A stretch of DNA of 39,693 nucleotides from an uncultured Lachnospiraceae bacterium (lineage in GTDB: Bacteria; Bacillota; Clostridia; Lachnospirales; Lachnospiraceae): assembly GCA_934370915.1 (NCBI GenBank), contig CAKRNI010000003.1, positions 1 through 39,693 of the forward strand, read 5' to 3'. Both the position numbers and the translations under genes were made by a program. Below are positions 1 to 6,649 of the stretch, piece after piece. Position 1 is the stretch's first letter. Each line of letters starts with the position of its first letter. The notes beneath the pieces are model-generated. The model worked only from the letters and a program-made list of their open reading frames with translations. It did not search any database and had not been told where the DNA came from.

Positions 1-183
1 GCGGACAGTTATTACAGTAAACCACAGCGCGAAGAATACTTCGTAGATTCCGGATATTACAAATATTATGAGGCGTATCACCTTTTGAAGTTCTCAAATG
101 AGAAGCAGATTCTGGAAAAAGCCTACCAAGAATATCTGGATCTGAAACGGTGCAATCTCTGGGGCAGCAAGAAATATTTCTAA
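1..183 (+). CDS. C-terminal end of an unidentified protein (partial)
   Basis: An open frame enters from the left edge and stops at TAA 181-183, giving the last 60 residues of a protein. The fragment is rich in Tyr, Lys and Glu (it contains YYKYYEAYHLL and ends LWGSKKYF) and looks like a soluble, mostly helical tail. I do not recognise the family and no catalytic motif is visible. A terminator-like hairpin follows directly, so this is the end of its transcription unit. The coding call rests on the uninterrupted frame and the terminator placement. Confidence 0.6.
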   Translation, partial: ADSYYSKPQREEYFVDSGYYKYYEAYHLLKFSNEKQILEKAYQEYLDLKRCNLWGSKKYF

Positions 184-184
184 G

Positions 185-224
185 CCCCTGAACAGAACGA
201 AAACCCTTGGAGACAGGGGTTTTT
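185..224 (+). terminator. Intrinsic terminator after the partial gene
   Basis: AAAACCC (200-206) pairs with GGGTTTT (217-223) and the stem runs into a T tract. CCCCTG (185-190) and CAGGGG (214-219) form an alternative longer pairing. It begins one base after the upstream stop codon. Confidence 0.65.
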
Positions 225-270
225 GCTGTATATGGAAACAGAGGCTGCTGATGAGATAAGGAGTAAGACT

Positions 271-1077
271 ATGAAAATCATTGACGCACATCTTCATTTC
301 GTGCCTGAGAATTCCTATTTTCAGGAGATCGCGGTGCGGGCAGAGCACAAAAACACAGAGGAAGATTTAAGGGCGGTCTATAAGAAATATAACATTGAGG
401 GCGGAGTTGTCATGGGAAACCGGGGCGTGGACCCTGAGAATCATTCCTATCCGGAATTTCTGAAATACTGCGTGGGAATCGACCGGGATTTCCTCGTGAA
501 CACTGATAAAAAGAAGAGTCTGGATCAGGTGGAAAAAAATTTAAAAAAGGGCGCCTGCGTCGGAATCAAGCTTTACCCGGGATACAATAAGGCGTATGTG
601 ACAGATGAGGTGTATGAGCCGGTCTATGATCTGGCAAAGGCGTATAAGAAGCCTGTGGCGATCCATATGGGGCAGACTGCCGGTTCCCACGCCTATTTAA
701 AATACAGCCACCCGCTGACTCTTGATGAGGCAGCGGTCCGTCATCCGGATGTAACTTTCGTGATGTGTCATTTTGGAAATCCGTGGCTCATGGATGCGTC
801 AGCCGTCGTGGAGAAGAACGAGAACGTTATGACGGATCTCTCCGGCCTTCTGGAGGGGAAAATCAATTTTCCGAAGCTCTTAGAACAGCAGAGAGGATAT
901 TTTGAAGCTTTAAAAACCTGGATTTCCTACTGCAGCCAGTATGAAAAGTTCATGTTCGGAACCGACTGGCCGTTAGCGAATTATGGAGATTACATTGAAG
1001 TTGTAAAATGGCTGATCCCGGAGGAAGAGTGGGAGAGGGTCTTTTATAAGAATGCAAAGAGAATCTACGGACTATAA
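271..1077 (+). CDS. Amidohydrolase family 2 metal-dependent hydrolase
   Basis: This 268-residue protein fits the amidohydrolase-2 TIM-barrel family, whose members hydrolyse or decarboxylate small metabolites using a bound metal. The visible metal ligands are the N-terminal HxH (His7 and His9 in DAHLHF), a mid-barrel His in AIHMGQ, a second in CHFGNPW and the C-terminal Asp in FGTDWP. There is no signal peptide, so it is cytoplasmic. The start is set at ATG 271 because AAGGAG lies just upstream at 258-263; an in-frame extension back to 223 lacks a ribosome site and overlaps the preceding terminator. It is monocistronic and ends in a strong hairpin shared with the convergent gene. The substrate cannot be told from sequence. 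Confidence 0.88.
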   Translation: MKIIDAHLHFVPENSYFQEIAVRAEHKNTEEDLRAVYKKYNIEGGVVMGNRGVDPENHSYPEFLKYCVGIDRDFLVNTDKKKSLDQVEKNLKKGACVGIKLYPGYNKAYVTDEVYEPVYDLAKAYKKPVAIHMGQTAGSHAYLKYSHPLTLDEAAVRHPDVTFVMCHFGNPWLMDASAVVEKNENVMTDLSGLLEGKINFPKLLEQQRGYFEALKTWISYCSQYEKFMFGTDWPLANYGDYIEVVKWLIPEEEWERVFYKNAKRIYGL

Positions 1078-1080
1078 GAG

Positions 1081-1136
1081 AAATGGACTGCCTGAGTTCC
1101 ACGTCAGACGTGGGGCTTCAGGGCAGTCCATTTTTT
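1081..1136 (+). terminator. Long hairpin terminator between convergent genes
   Basis: AATGGACTGCC (1082-1092) pairs with GGCAGTCCATT (1122-1132). An inner CCACGT/ACGTGG stem lies at 1099-1113, and TTTTTT follows at 1131-1136. The right arm overlaps the last codons of the opposing gene, so one sequence serves as terminator on one strand and coding sequence on the other. Confidence 0.85.
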
Positions 1137-1996
1137 CTATAGAACAGTAAAAACCAGTTGATCTCCGCTCCCACAAACAGGATACAGATCGAGGCATAAA
1201 GCCACAGCATAAAAAGGATCACTGCAGTCAGGCTCCCGTATGTGACAGCGTATGAGCCGAAATAGCGGAAGTAAACGGAAAATGCCAGAGATGTGAGTGC
1301 CCACCCCGCAGCGGAGAACATCGCTCCGGGAATCTGCCCGCAGGGGGAAAGCTTCCGATGCGGGAGAGCTGTGTAGAAGGCGATGAAAAAAATCGTCAGC
1401 ATGATAAACATCACGAGCCCACGGCAGAGGGAGAGCATCCCTGACAGATATGACAGGGCAGGGATCCATTTTAACAGCATTTTCTGCAGAAAGCTTCCGA
1501 ATACAAGGAGCGCGAGGCTCGCTACGCACATCAGGGAAAATATCAGGGTGTAGACGCTGCAGAGGGCCCTGCGGCGAATATAATTTCGTGGGGAGGTAAC
1601 GCCGAATACCCGGTTTAACCCCTTCTCGATCCCGAGCATCCCTTTCGCTGCAGACCAGACCGCAGCCACAGCAGTCACAGAGATCAGTGCCGCGGGGGAG
1701 TCAGAATGCAGGGTGTCCATAAGGTAGAGGAAAAGTCCCCGGAACCGGTCCGGAATCGTTGGCAGCAGAAACCGCAGAAGATCCGCTTCATGGATCATGG
1801 GAGCGATCTGGATCAGGGCAAGAAGCACCATGAAAAACGGAAACGCAGCCATGATGATGAAAAATGAGGCCTGCGCGGCATACACAGACATTTCGTCCGT
1901 GGAATATTTTAAATAGACCTGTCGTCCAAAAAGAAGCAGACGAAACATAAAATTTTTGACCTTCTCACGATCACTCAGGAAATCCTGAGCGGTCAT
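1118..1996 (-). CDS. YihY/BrkB family inner-membrane protein
   Basis: A 292-residue polytopic membrane protein with about six hydrophobic segments. It has the YihY/BrkB hallmarks: an N-terminal stretch ending YAAQASFFIIMAAFPFF, a central ISVTAVAAVWSAAKGM segment and the C-terminal GSLTAVILFMLWLYASICILFVGAEINW. The family is widespread; proposed roles include transport and cell-envelope functions, but no common biochemical activity is established. Its length is normal. The start ATG has only a weak AAAGGG-type ribosome site. It is transcribed alone, convergent with the amidohydrolase and divergent from the SSB-like gene. Confidence 0.9.
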   Translation of the reverse strand: MTAQDFLSDREKVKNFMFRLLLFGRQVYLKYSTDEMSVYAAQASFFIIMAAFPFFMVLLALIQIAPMIHEADLLRFLLPTIPDRFRGLFLYLMDTLHSDSPAALISVTAVAAVWSAAKGMLGIEKGLNRVFGVTSPRNYIRRRALCSVYTLIFSLMCVASLALLVFGSFLQKMLLKWIPALSYLSGMLSLCRGLVMFIMLTIFFIAFYTALPHRKLSPCGQIPGAMFSAAGWALTSLAFSVYFRYFGSYAVTYGSLTAVILFMLWLYASICILFVGAEINWFLLFYRKNGLP

Positions 1997-2308
1997 GCCC
2001 TTTCTTTTACATAAAGACCTCTCGACCCCAACATCTTAACATGGAGAGCGAAAAATAACAAGAGCGGTGATCCTGAACTGAAAATTACCATATGAAATCG
2101 CTGAGACGGGAGACCGTGATGTCATTTTCGGAGGAATCTGCGGGAAAAACAGAAGATCATGCCGGAATTCTGAAAAAGAGTACAGGTTTCGTCGACAAAA
2201 AACTGAAAAAACCGGACACAAAATCGTTCTAAATTCCGTTCTAATTACATACAGATATACGGTAAAAAGCCGTATAGCGGAAAAAACAATCAAAAAGGAG
2301 AAAATACA
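1997..2308. other. Divergent intergenic region with hairpin and short direct repeat
   Basis: This stretch separates divergent genes and holds no convincing coding frame. It contains a near-tandem repeat CGTTCTAA at 2225-2232 and 2237-2244, then a perfect hairpin TATACGG (2256-2262) with CCGTATA (2270-2276), 33 bases before the SSB-like start. These may form an operator or 5' leader structure. No clear sigma-A promoter could be assigned. Confidence 0.4.
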
Positions 2309-2947
2309 ATGACAGAAAAAGGAATGGAAAACAACAAAGTAACCGTAATTGGAACGATCGTTTCAGGATTCACATTCAGCCATGCCGTGTTCGGGGAGGG
2401 ATTTTATCTGGTGGACCTCCTTGTAAACCGTTTGAGTGAACAGGCGGACCTGATTCCGCTTATGATATCGGAACGTCTGATCGACGTGACAAAGGATTAT
2501 CAGGGCTGTACGATAGAAGCTTCCGGACAGTTCCGGTCCTACAACCGCCATGAGGGTACGAAGAACCGTCTGGTATTGTCTGTGTTTGTCAGGGAAGTCC
2601 GTTTTCTGGAGGAGTTCACGGACTACACAAAAACGAATCAAATCTTCTTAGACGGGTATATCTGTAAGGAACCGGTCTATCGGAAAACACCGCTCGGAAG
2701 AGAGATCGCAGACCTTCTGGTGGCAGTGAACCGCCCATACGGCAAGTCCGACTATATCCCATGCATTGCCTGGGGACGCAATGCAAGATACGCTTCCGGG
2801 TTTGGTGTCGGAACCAGGATCCAGATCTGGGGCCGTGTTCAGAGCCGGGAGTACACGAAAAAGGTCAGTGAGACGGAATGCGAAAAGCGCGTGGCATATG
2901 AGGTATCCGTGAGCAAGCTGGAATGTGCGGATCATACAGAATTGTAG
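2309..2947 (+). CDS. SSB-like protein with two OB-fold domains
   Basis: A 212-residue protein resembling single-stranded DNA-binding proteins but built from two successive OB-like halves. Residues about 9-105 run from NKVTVIGTIVSGF to VFVREVRFLEE, and about 110-208 run from NQIFLDGYICKEPVYRKTPL to VAYEVSVSKLE. The second half carries the usual SSB core: GREIADLLVAVNR, then IPCIAWGRNARYA, then GTRIQIWGRVQSREY. It lacks the acidic partner-binding tail of canonical SSB and ends ADHTEL. The start has a clear AAGGAG at 2295-2300. It stands alone, so it is probably an accessory SSB or primosomal-type protein rather than the replicative copy beside rpsF/rpsR. Confidence 0.75.
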   Translation: MTEKGMENNKVTVIGTIVSGFTFSHAVFGEGFYLVDLLVNRLSEQADLIPLMISERLIDVTKDYQGCTIEASGQFRSYNRHEGTKNRLVLSVFVREVRFLEEFTDYTKTNQIFLDGYICKEPVYRKTPLGREIADLLVAVNRPYGKSDYIPCIAWGRNARYASGFGVGTRIQIWGRVQSREYTKKVSETECEKRVAYEVSVSKLECADHTEL

Positions 2948-3033
2948 AAATTACGTGGCGGTCCGGTACCTTAACAGTACATAGCTTCCTTTATCCGGTT
3001 CAGGGTGATTGCTCCGGCGGACGGGTAAATCCC

Positions 3034-3060
3034 TTGCAAACAGGATCAAGATGTGATAAT
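3034..3060 (+). promoter_or_regulatory. Possible promoter of the CobA-like gene
   Basis: A -35-like TTGCAA (3034-3039) lies upstream of an extended -10, TGTGATAAT (3052-3060). The spacing is 15 if GATAAT is used as the -10. It is about 60 bases ahead of the start codon. Confidence 0.4.
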
Positions 3061-3121
3061 ATAACAGAACAGAAGCCCTGAAAGCTTCGGCTGACGGTAT
3101 ACACAAAGTGAGGGAGAAATC

Positions 3122-3628
3122 ATGGCAAGTGGCAGAGTCCGTGTGATCTGCGGACCGGGATATGGAAAATCCGCATCTGCATTGGGATATGCGATGATGG
3201 GCGTTTTCCACGGAAAAAGGGTCATTATGGTACAGTTCTTGAAAGGTATGCTGGGAGAGGGAGCGGCGGACGTCCTGAAACGTCTCGAGCCGGATCTGAA
3301 ATTCTTCCGTTTTGAGCATTCCAAAGAACGGTTTGAGGACCTTCCGGAGCAGCAGAAACAAGAGGAACTGATGAACATGCGGAATGGATTCAATTTCGCC
3401 AGAAAGGTAATGACGACCGGTGAATGTGATGTCCTGATTCTGGATGAGATCCTTGGAATCGTGGATCAGGGGATTATTTCGCAGGAGGAATTCCGGAATT
3501 TTCTTGAGTCAAGAGACGGGGAGACGGAACTGGTCATGACCGGGCGGGTGTGTCCGGAGGGCATTGAGAGATATGTGACCGATATTGCACGAGTGGAAAA
3601 CATTGACGTTGACAATCATCAGGAATGA
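3122..3628 (+). CDS. CobA/CobO-like ATP:cob(I)alamin adenosyltransferase family protein
   Basis: A 168-residue P-loop protein matching the CobA/BtuR/CobO family, which transfers adenosyl from ATP to cobalt in corrinoids. Visible elements are the P-loop GPGYGKSASALG (residues 11-22; the usual family form is GNGKGKTT), the strand and loop VIMVQFLKG, the Walker-B-like CDVLILDEILGIVDQGIIS and the late ELVMTGR. The altered P-loop (Tyr for Lys, Ser for Thr) leaves nucleotide binding plausible but activity uncertain. GAGGGA sits at the proper distance before ATG 3122. No cobalamin genes or cobalamin riboswitch are nearby, so its physiological substrate is inferred from family only. Confidence 0.72.
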   Translation: MASGRVRVICGPGYGKSASALGYAMMGVFHGKRVIMVQFLKGMLGEGAADVLKRLEPDLKFFRFEHSKERFEDLPEQQKQEELMNMRNGFNFARKVMTTGECDVLILDEILGIVDQGIISQEEFRNFLESRDGETELVMTGRVCPEGIERYVTDIARVENIDVDNHQE

Positions 3629-3640
3629 TGATACCATAAA

Positions 3641-3815
3641 TGATAAGTAGAGGTCGCGCCTGACATGAGTAGACCGGCAGATGATGGGAAATGGCTGCCG
3701 GAGAAAAGGGGATGGCGCCGAAGAGACAGGAAAACAGGTCCCTAAGTTTCCCGTTTCTGGGCATGTGGTGAAGAACCGCATGACTGTCATCTTTAAAAAA
3801 AGATGGAGGGCTGCT
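3641..3815 (+). promoter_or_regulatory. Lysine riboswitch (L-box) aptamer
   Basis: The leader carries conserved L-box blocks in the right order: GTAGAGGTCGCG (3648-3659), ACATGAGTAGA, AAGGGGATGGCGCCGAAG (3706-3723), GGGCATGTGGTGAAGAACC (3760-3778), TGACTGTCA and the closing GGAGGGCTGCTT. The aptamer binds lysine. It is followed by an intrinsic terminator and then dapA, the first dedicated gene of the lysine/diaminopimelate branch, so excess lysine should terminate transcription before dapA-dapB. Confidence 0.95.
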
Positions 3816-3831
3816 TAATCTGGAAGATCCG

Positions 3832-3872
3832 GGAGCTGACATCTTATTTGATTTCAGCTCCTTTCTTTTTTT
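3832..3872 (+). terminator. Riboswitch expression-platform terminator
   Basis: GGAGCTGA (3832-3839) pairs with TCAGCTCC (3854-3861) and is followed by a T-rich run to 3872. It sits between the lysine aptamer and dapA and is the switchable terminator. Confidence 0.92.
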
Positions 3873-3910
3873 GACAATTTCATCTATACAAATAAAGAGG
3901 AGGACGCAGT

Positions 3911-4795
3911 ATGGCTATTTTTGAAGGAGCCGGCGTAGCACTTGTAACGCCATTTAAGGAAAATGGAGCAGTAAATTATGAGGTACTGGAAAGCCTGATC
4001 GAGGAACAGATCGCGGCTGGAACAGACTGTATCGTAGCAATGGGAACAACAGGCGAGTCCGCAACCACATCCGAGGAGGAGCACATTCAGGTGATCCGTT
4101 TTGTATGTGAAGTTGTAAACGGAAGGATTCCGGTGGTAGCGGGAACAGGCTCCAACTGTACACAGACAGCTGTAGATCTCTCCATCGAGGCTGAGGAGGC
4201 AGGCGCAGACGGCGTTCTCTTAGTTTCCCCGTACTACAATAAAGCGACCCAGAACGGTCTGAAAGCGCACTTCACAAAGATTGCGAATGCCATCAAGATC
4301 CCGGCGATCCTCTACAACGTACCGAGCCGTACCGGCGTGAATATCGCTCCGGAGACCATCGTTGACCTTTGCAGACACGTGGAGAATATCGTTGGTGTCA
4401 AGGAAGCAAGTGGAAACTTCTCCGCAGCAGCGAAGATCCTTCAGCTTTCCGGCGGATATGTGGATGTATACTCCGGAAATGACGATCAGGTCGTTCCGAT
4501 GTTAGCACTTGGCGGAAAGGGTGTGATCTCTGTTCTCTCCAACGTAGCTCCGAAGCAGACACATGATATGTGTGCAGAGTTCTTCAAGGGCAATATCGAG
4601 GCCAGCAGACGGATCCAGTTAAAGGCAATGCCGTTAATCGAAGCGCTGTTCTCCGAGGTAAACCCGATTCCGGTAAAGGCTGCCCTTAACTTAATGGGTA
4701 AGAATGTAGGTGAGCCGAGACTTCCGCTCACGGTTATGGAACCGCAGCATCAGGAAGTATTAAAGAAAGCAATGCAGGATTTTGGTATTCTGTAA
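3911..4795 (+). CDS. dapA: 4-hydroxy-tetrahydrodipicolinate synthase
   Basis: DapA condenses pyruvate with aspartate semialdehyde, the first committed step towards diaminopimelate for peptidoglycan and lysine. The 294-residue protein has the family landmarks: GTTGES (residues 45-50) with the Thr pair that positions substrate, catalytic Tyr135 in ILYNVPSRTG and Schiff-base Lys164 in GVKEASGN. Length is standard and it is a cytoplasmic TIM barrel. AGAGGAGG lies just before ATG 3911. It is preceded by the lysine riboswitch and followed 19 bases later by dapB, forming a two-gene operon under lysine feedback. Confidence 0.98.
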   Translation: MAIFEGAGVALVTPFKENGAVNYEVLESLIEEQIAAGTDCIVAMGTTGESATTSEEEHIQVIRFVCEVVNGRIPVVAGTGSNCTQTAVDLSIEAEEAGADGVLLVSPYYNKATQNGLKAHFTKIANAIKIPAILYNVPSRTGVNIAPETIVDLCRHVENIVGVKEASGNFSAAAKILQLSGGYVDVYSGNDDQVVPMLALGGKGVISVLSNVAPKQTHDMCAEFFKGNIEASRRIQLKAMPLIEALFSEVNPIPVKAALNLMGKNVGEPRLPLTVMEPQHQEVLKKAMQDFGIL

Positions 4796-4814
4796 AAGAA
4801 AAAGAGGAGACAAC

Positions 4815-5567
4815 ATGATCAGAGCAATTATGAATGGCTGCCACGGCGTGATGGGTCATGTGATCACGGATATTGTATCCAAGGATGACGCGATCGAGAT
4901 CGTTGCTGGCGTAGATATGAACACAGAAAGTTATGCCGGATATCCGGTGTTTCAGTCCCTCTCCGAGTGTCCGGAGGCAGATGTTATTATTGACTTCTCC
5001 ACTGCGAAGGCGGTTGACGGATTGCTGAATTACTGTGAGGAGAAAAAGGTACCGGTGGTTTTATGTACCACAGGACTTTCCGAGGATCAGTTAAACCATG
5101 TGAAGGAGGCAGGTAAGGTGGACGCAGTCCTCCGCTCCGCGAACATGTCGATCGGAATCAACCTTCTCATAAAGACGCTGAAAGAGGTCGCTCCGGTCCT
5201 CGCGGCAGCAGGATTTGATATTGAGATCTTGGAGAAGCATCACAACCGTAAACTCGACGCTCCGAGCGGAACAGCCATTGCCCTTGCGGATGCCATCAAT
5301 GAGAGTCTTGACAACAGCTACCACTATAAATACGACCGTTCCTCCGAACGTGTCGCGAGAGACCCGAAGGAGATCGGAATCCAGGCGCTGCGGGGCGGCA
5401 CCATCGTCGGTGAGCACGATATTATGTTCGCAGGCCGTGACGAGGTCATCACCTTCACACACACCGCTTACTCCCGCGAGATCTTTGCAAAGGGTGCGGT
5501 GGAAGCTGCAAAATTCCTTGCAGGAAAGCCGGCCGGACTTTATGATATGGCAGATGTGATCGGTTAA
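4815..5567 (+). CDS. dapB: 4-hydroxy-tetrahydrodipicolinate reductase
   Basis: DapB reduces the DapA product with NAD(P)H. The 250-residue protein begins MIRAIMNGCHGVMGHVI, the dinucleotide-binding loop, and carries the active-site signature EKHHNRKLDAPSGTA (from residue 140; general acid/base His in HH, Lys146). The start is placed at ATG 4815, preceded by AGAGGAGA; an in-frame ATG 33 bases earlier overlaps dapA and lacks a ribosome site. It forms an operon with dapA. A strong hairpin follows that also contains the next gene's ribosome site. Confidence 0.97.
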   Translation: MIRAIMNGCHGVMGHVITDIVSKDDAIEIVAGVDMNTESYAGYPVFQSLSECPEADVIIDFSTAKAVDGLLNYCEEKKVPVVLCTTGLSEDQLNHVKEAGKVDAVLRSANMSIGINLLIKTLKEVAPVLAAAGFDIEILEKHHNRKLDAPSGTAIALADAINESLDNSYHYKYDRSSERVARDPKEIGIQALRGGTIVGEHDIMFAGRDEVITFTHTAYSREIFAKGAVEAAKFLAGKPAGLYDMADVIG

Positions 5568-5588
5568 GCCACTTTTTTCCAAAATACT

Positions 5589-5634
5589 TCTCCTTTCTAT
5601 GGCACATAATAGCCGTAGAAAGGAGATTATTTTT
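5589..5634 (+). terminator. Terminator of dapAB containing the next gene's ribosome site
   Basis: TCTCCTTTCTA (5589-5599) pairs with TAGAAAGGAGA (5616-5626). The stem extends through GGC/GCC (5601-5603 with 5612-5614) to an 8-base loop, and TTATTTTT follows. The right arm holds AAAGGAG, the only ribosome site for the lipoprotein starting at 5635, so the same hairpin can stop transcription and, if read through, mask translation initiation. Confidence 0.8.
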
Positions 5635-5970
5635 ATGGAAAAAATCAGATGGATCAGGGTATGCGCGGTTCTTGTGATGACCGTCGCCGTCATGACAGCC
5701 TGCGGGAGAAAAAACGGAAATAACATGACCACATCGCCGGATACGGGAAGTGCCGGAGTGGGGAGCACAGTGGAAAGCCAGACGAACGGCACGAACCAGA
5801 GCACAAGCGCCCCGTCCCATACAGCCGCAGAGAGCGGCGGAGTGCTTCGGGATATGGTGGATGATGTGGGTGACGGGATCGATCATCTCACAGATGATGT
5901 CACAGGTATGTCGGGAACCACCGCAGCCGGAACAAATGGAACTGCGGCGGAGACTACCCGGGCAAATTAG
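5635..5970 (+). CDS. Small secreted lipoprotein of unknown function
   Basis: A 111-residue protein with a basic start (MEKIRWIR), a hydrophobic segment and the lipobox VMTAC (Cys22), so it should be lipidated and held on the outer face of the membrane. The mature part is low-complexity, rich in Thr, Ser, Gly and Asn, with an acidic helix RDMVDDVGDGIDHLTDDV. I do not recognise a domain. Its ribosome site AAAGGAG lies inside the upstream terminator stem, implying dependence on another promoter, on read-through or on structure opening. A good terminator follows. Confidence 0.75.
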   Translation: MEKIRWIRVCAVLVMTVAVMTACGRKNGNNMTTSPDTGSAGVGSTVESQTNGTNQSTSAPSHTAAESGGVLRDMVDDVGDGIDHLTDDVTGMSGTTAAGTNGTAAETTRAN

Positions 5971-6014
5971 GTATCCGGACGGAAGTTTAGATCCGAAATG
6001 GCAGAAAAGAGGAG

Positions 6015-6050
6015 AATGATCCGCAGTTTCCATGTGCGGATCATTTTTCA
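6015..6050 (+). terminator. Intrinsic terminator after the lipoprotein gene
   Basis: AATGATCCGCA (6015-6025) pairs perfectly with TGCGGATCATT (6035-6045), followed by a short T run. Confidence 0.88.
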
Positions 6051-6060
6051 TGTAAAGTGA

Positions 6061-6093
6061 CCGCACGGGGCGCGAGAATGTGCCAAGGCACAT
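6061..6093. repeat. Dispersed palindromic repeat, copy 1
   Basis: This 33-base element matches 28 of 33 positions with 18431-18463; all five differences are purine transitions. It consists of a GGCGCGAGA block followed by the perfect inverted repeat ATGTGCC-AA-GGCACAT (6078-6093). Both copies are intergenic and oriented alike, downstream of one gene and upstream of another. It is probably one member of a genome-wide intergenic repeat family. Confidence 0.6.
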
Positions 6094-6141
6094 GCTTTAT
6101 TATATATGGCAGCAAAAACGCAGGGATAATAAGTTTTCCTG

Positions 6142-6170
6142 TTGAGAAAATATTGGAAAAAAGATATAAT
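6142..6170 (+). promoter_or_regulatory. Sigma-A promoter upstream of the small membrane protein
   Basis: TTGAGA (6142-6147), a 17-base spacer and a consensus TATAAT (6165-6170). It points to the small gene at 6242 and gives a leader of roughly 65 bases. Confidence 0.8.
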
Positions 6171-6241
6171 AGAAACGTGTCTTGAGACCATTTATCAGGT
6201 AAGCTGCGGGAGTTGAAAGCTCAACCGGAATTCTGAAAGGA

Positions 6242-6544
6242 GTGAATGCCATCCGCTATCTGTATCGGCCATACCATCCGTGGAGACACGGATACCGAAA
6301 GGAAAAGATTAGAAAAGCAGCCTTGAAAACGGCAAGAGTCCTTCTGCTTCTGGAACTTCTCTGGTTTGCGTACTCTTGCACGAAAGCCGGGATGACAGAA
6401 AAAACATACCTTGTGCCGGATCTGGATACAGGAATTTCCGGCGGCTCTGTCTCTGAGACAGCGGGGGAAATTTATGGCATAGGAATTGAAAAAGAGGCCG
6501 GAAATTTGTTCTGGTTTCACAAAGAAGTCCACAGGACTCCTTGA
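6242..6544 (+). CDS. Small putative membrane-anchored protein, start uncertain
   Basis: A 100-residue frame with a very basic, aromatic N-terminus (RYLYRPYHPWRHGYRKEK), one membrane segment (ARVLLLLELLWFAYS) and a short external tail. A strong promoter lies upstream and AAAGGAG occupies 6236-6242. The start is puzzling: the only in-frame candidate near the ribosome site is GTG 6242, which overlaps it, while the well-spaced ATG at 6246 is in another frame and ends after 26 codons. Either GTG 6242 or an upstream CTG is used, or there is a frame error near the start. No family is recognised. Confidence 0.45.
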   Translation: MNAIRYLYRPYHPWRHGYRKEKIRKAALKTARVLLLLELLWFAYSCTKAGMTEKTYLVPDLDTGISGGSVSETAGEIYGIGIEKEAGNLFWFHKEVHRTP

Positions 6545-6559
6545 GAGAGGAACTTCTTC

Positions 6560-6588
6560 TTGATTTTCCATAGGGTATGTATTATAAT
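6560..6588 (+). promoter_or_regulatory. Sigma-A promoter of purF
   Basis: TTGATT (6560-6565), a 17-base spacer and TATAAT (6583-6588), about 60 bases before the purF start. No purine riboswitch is visible in this short leader. Confidence 0.82.
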
Positions 6589-6649
6589 TTCTACTGAAAC
6601 ACTGCTGTTTTATCGTAAAAACTTATAAATCAGAGGATGAAAAGCATTT

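Noticed and set aside
2948..3121. Possible cobalamin riboswitch before the CobA-like gene
   Set aside because: The B12-box and the expected long conserved structure are not visible in this 174-base gap.
5091..5804. Minus-strand frame of 237 codons opposite dapB
   Set aside because: It covers conserved dapB sequence and the terminator hairpin, without a ribosome site; it is a shadow frame.
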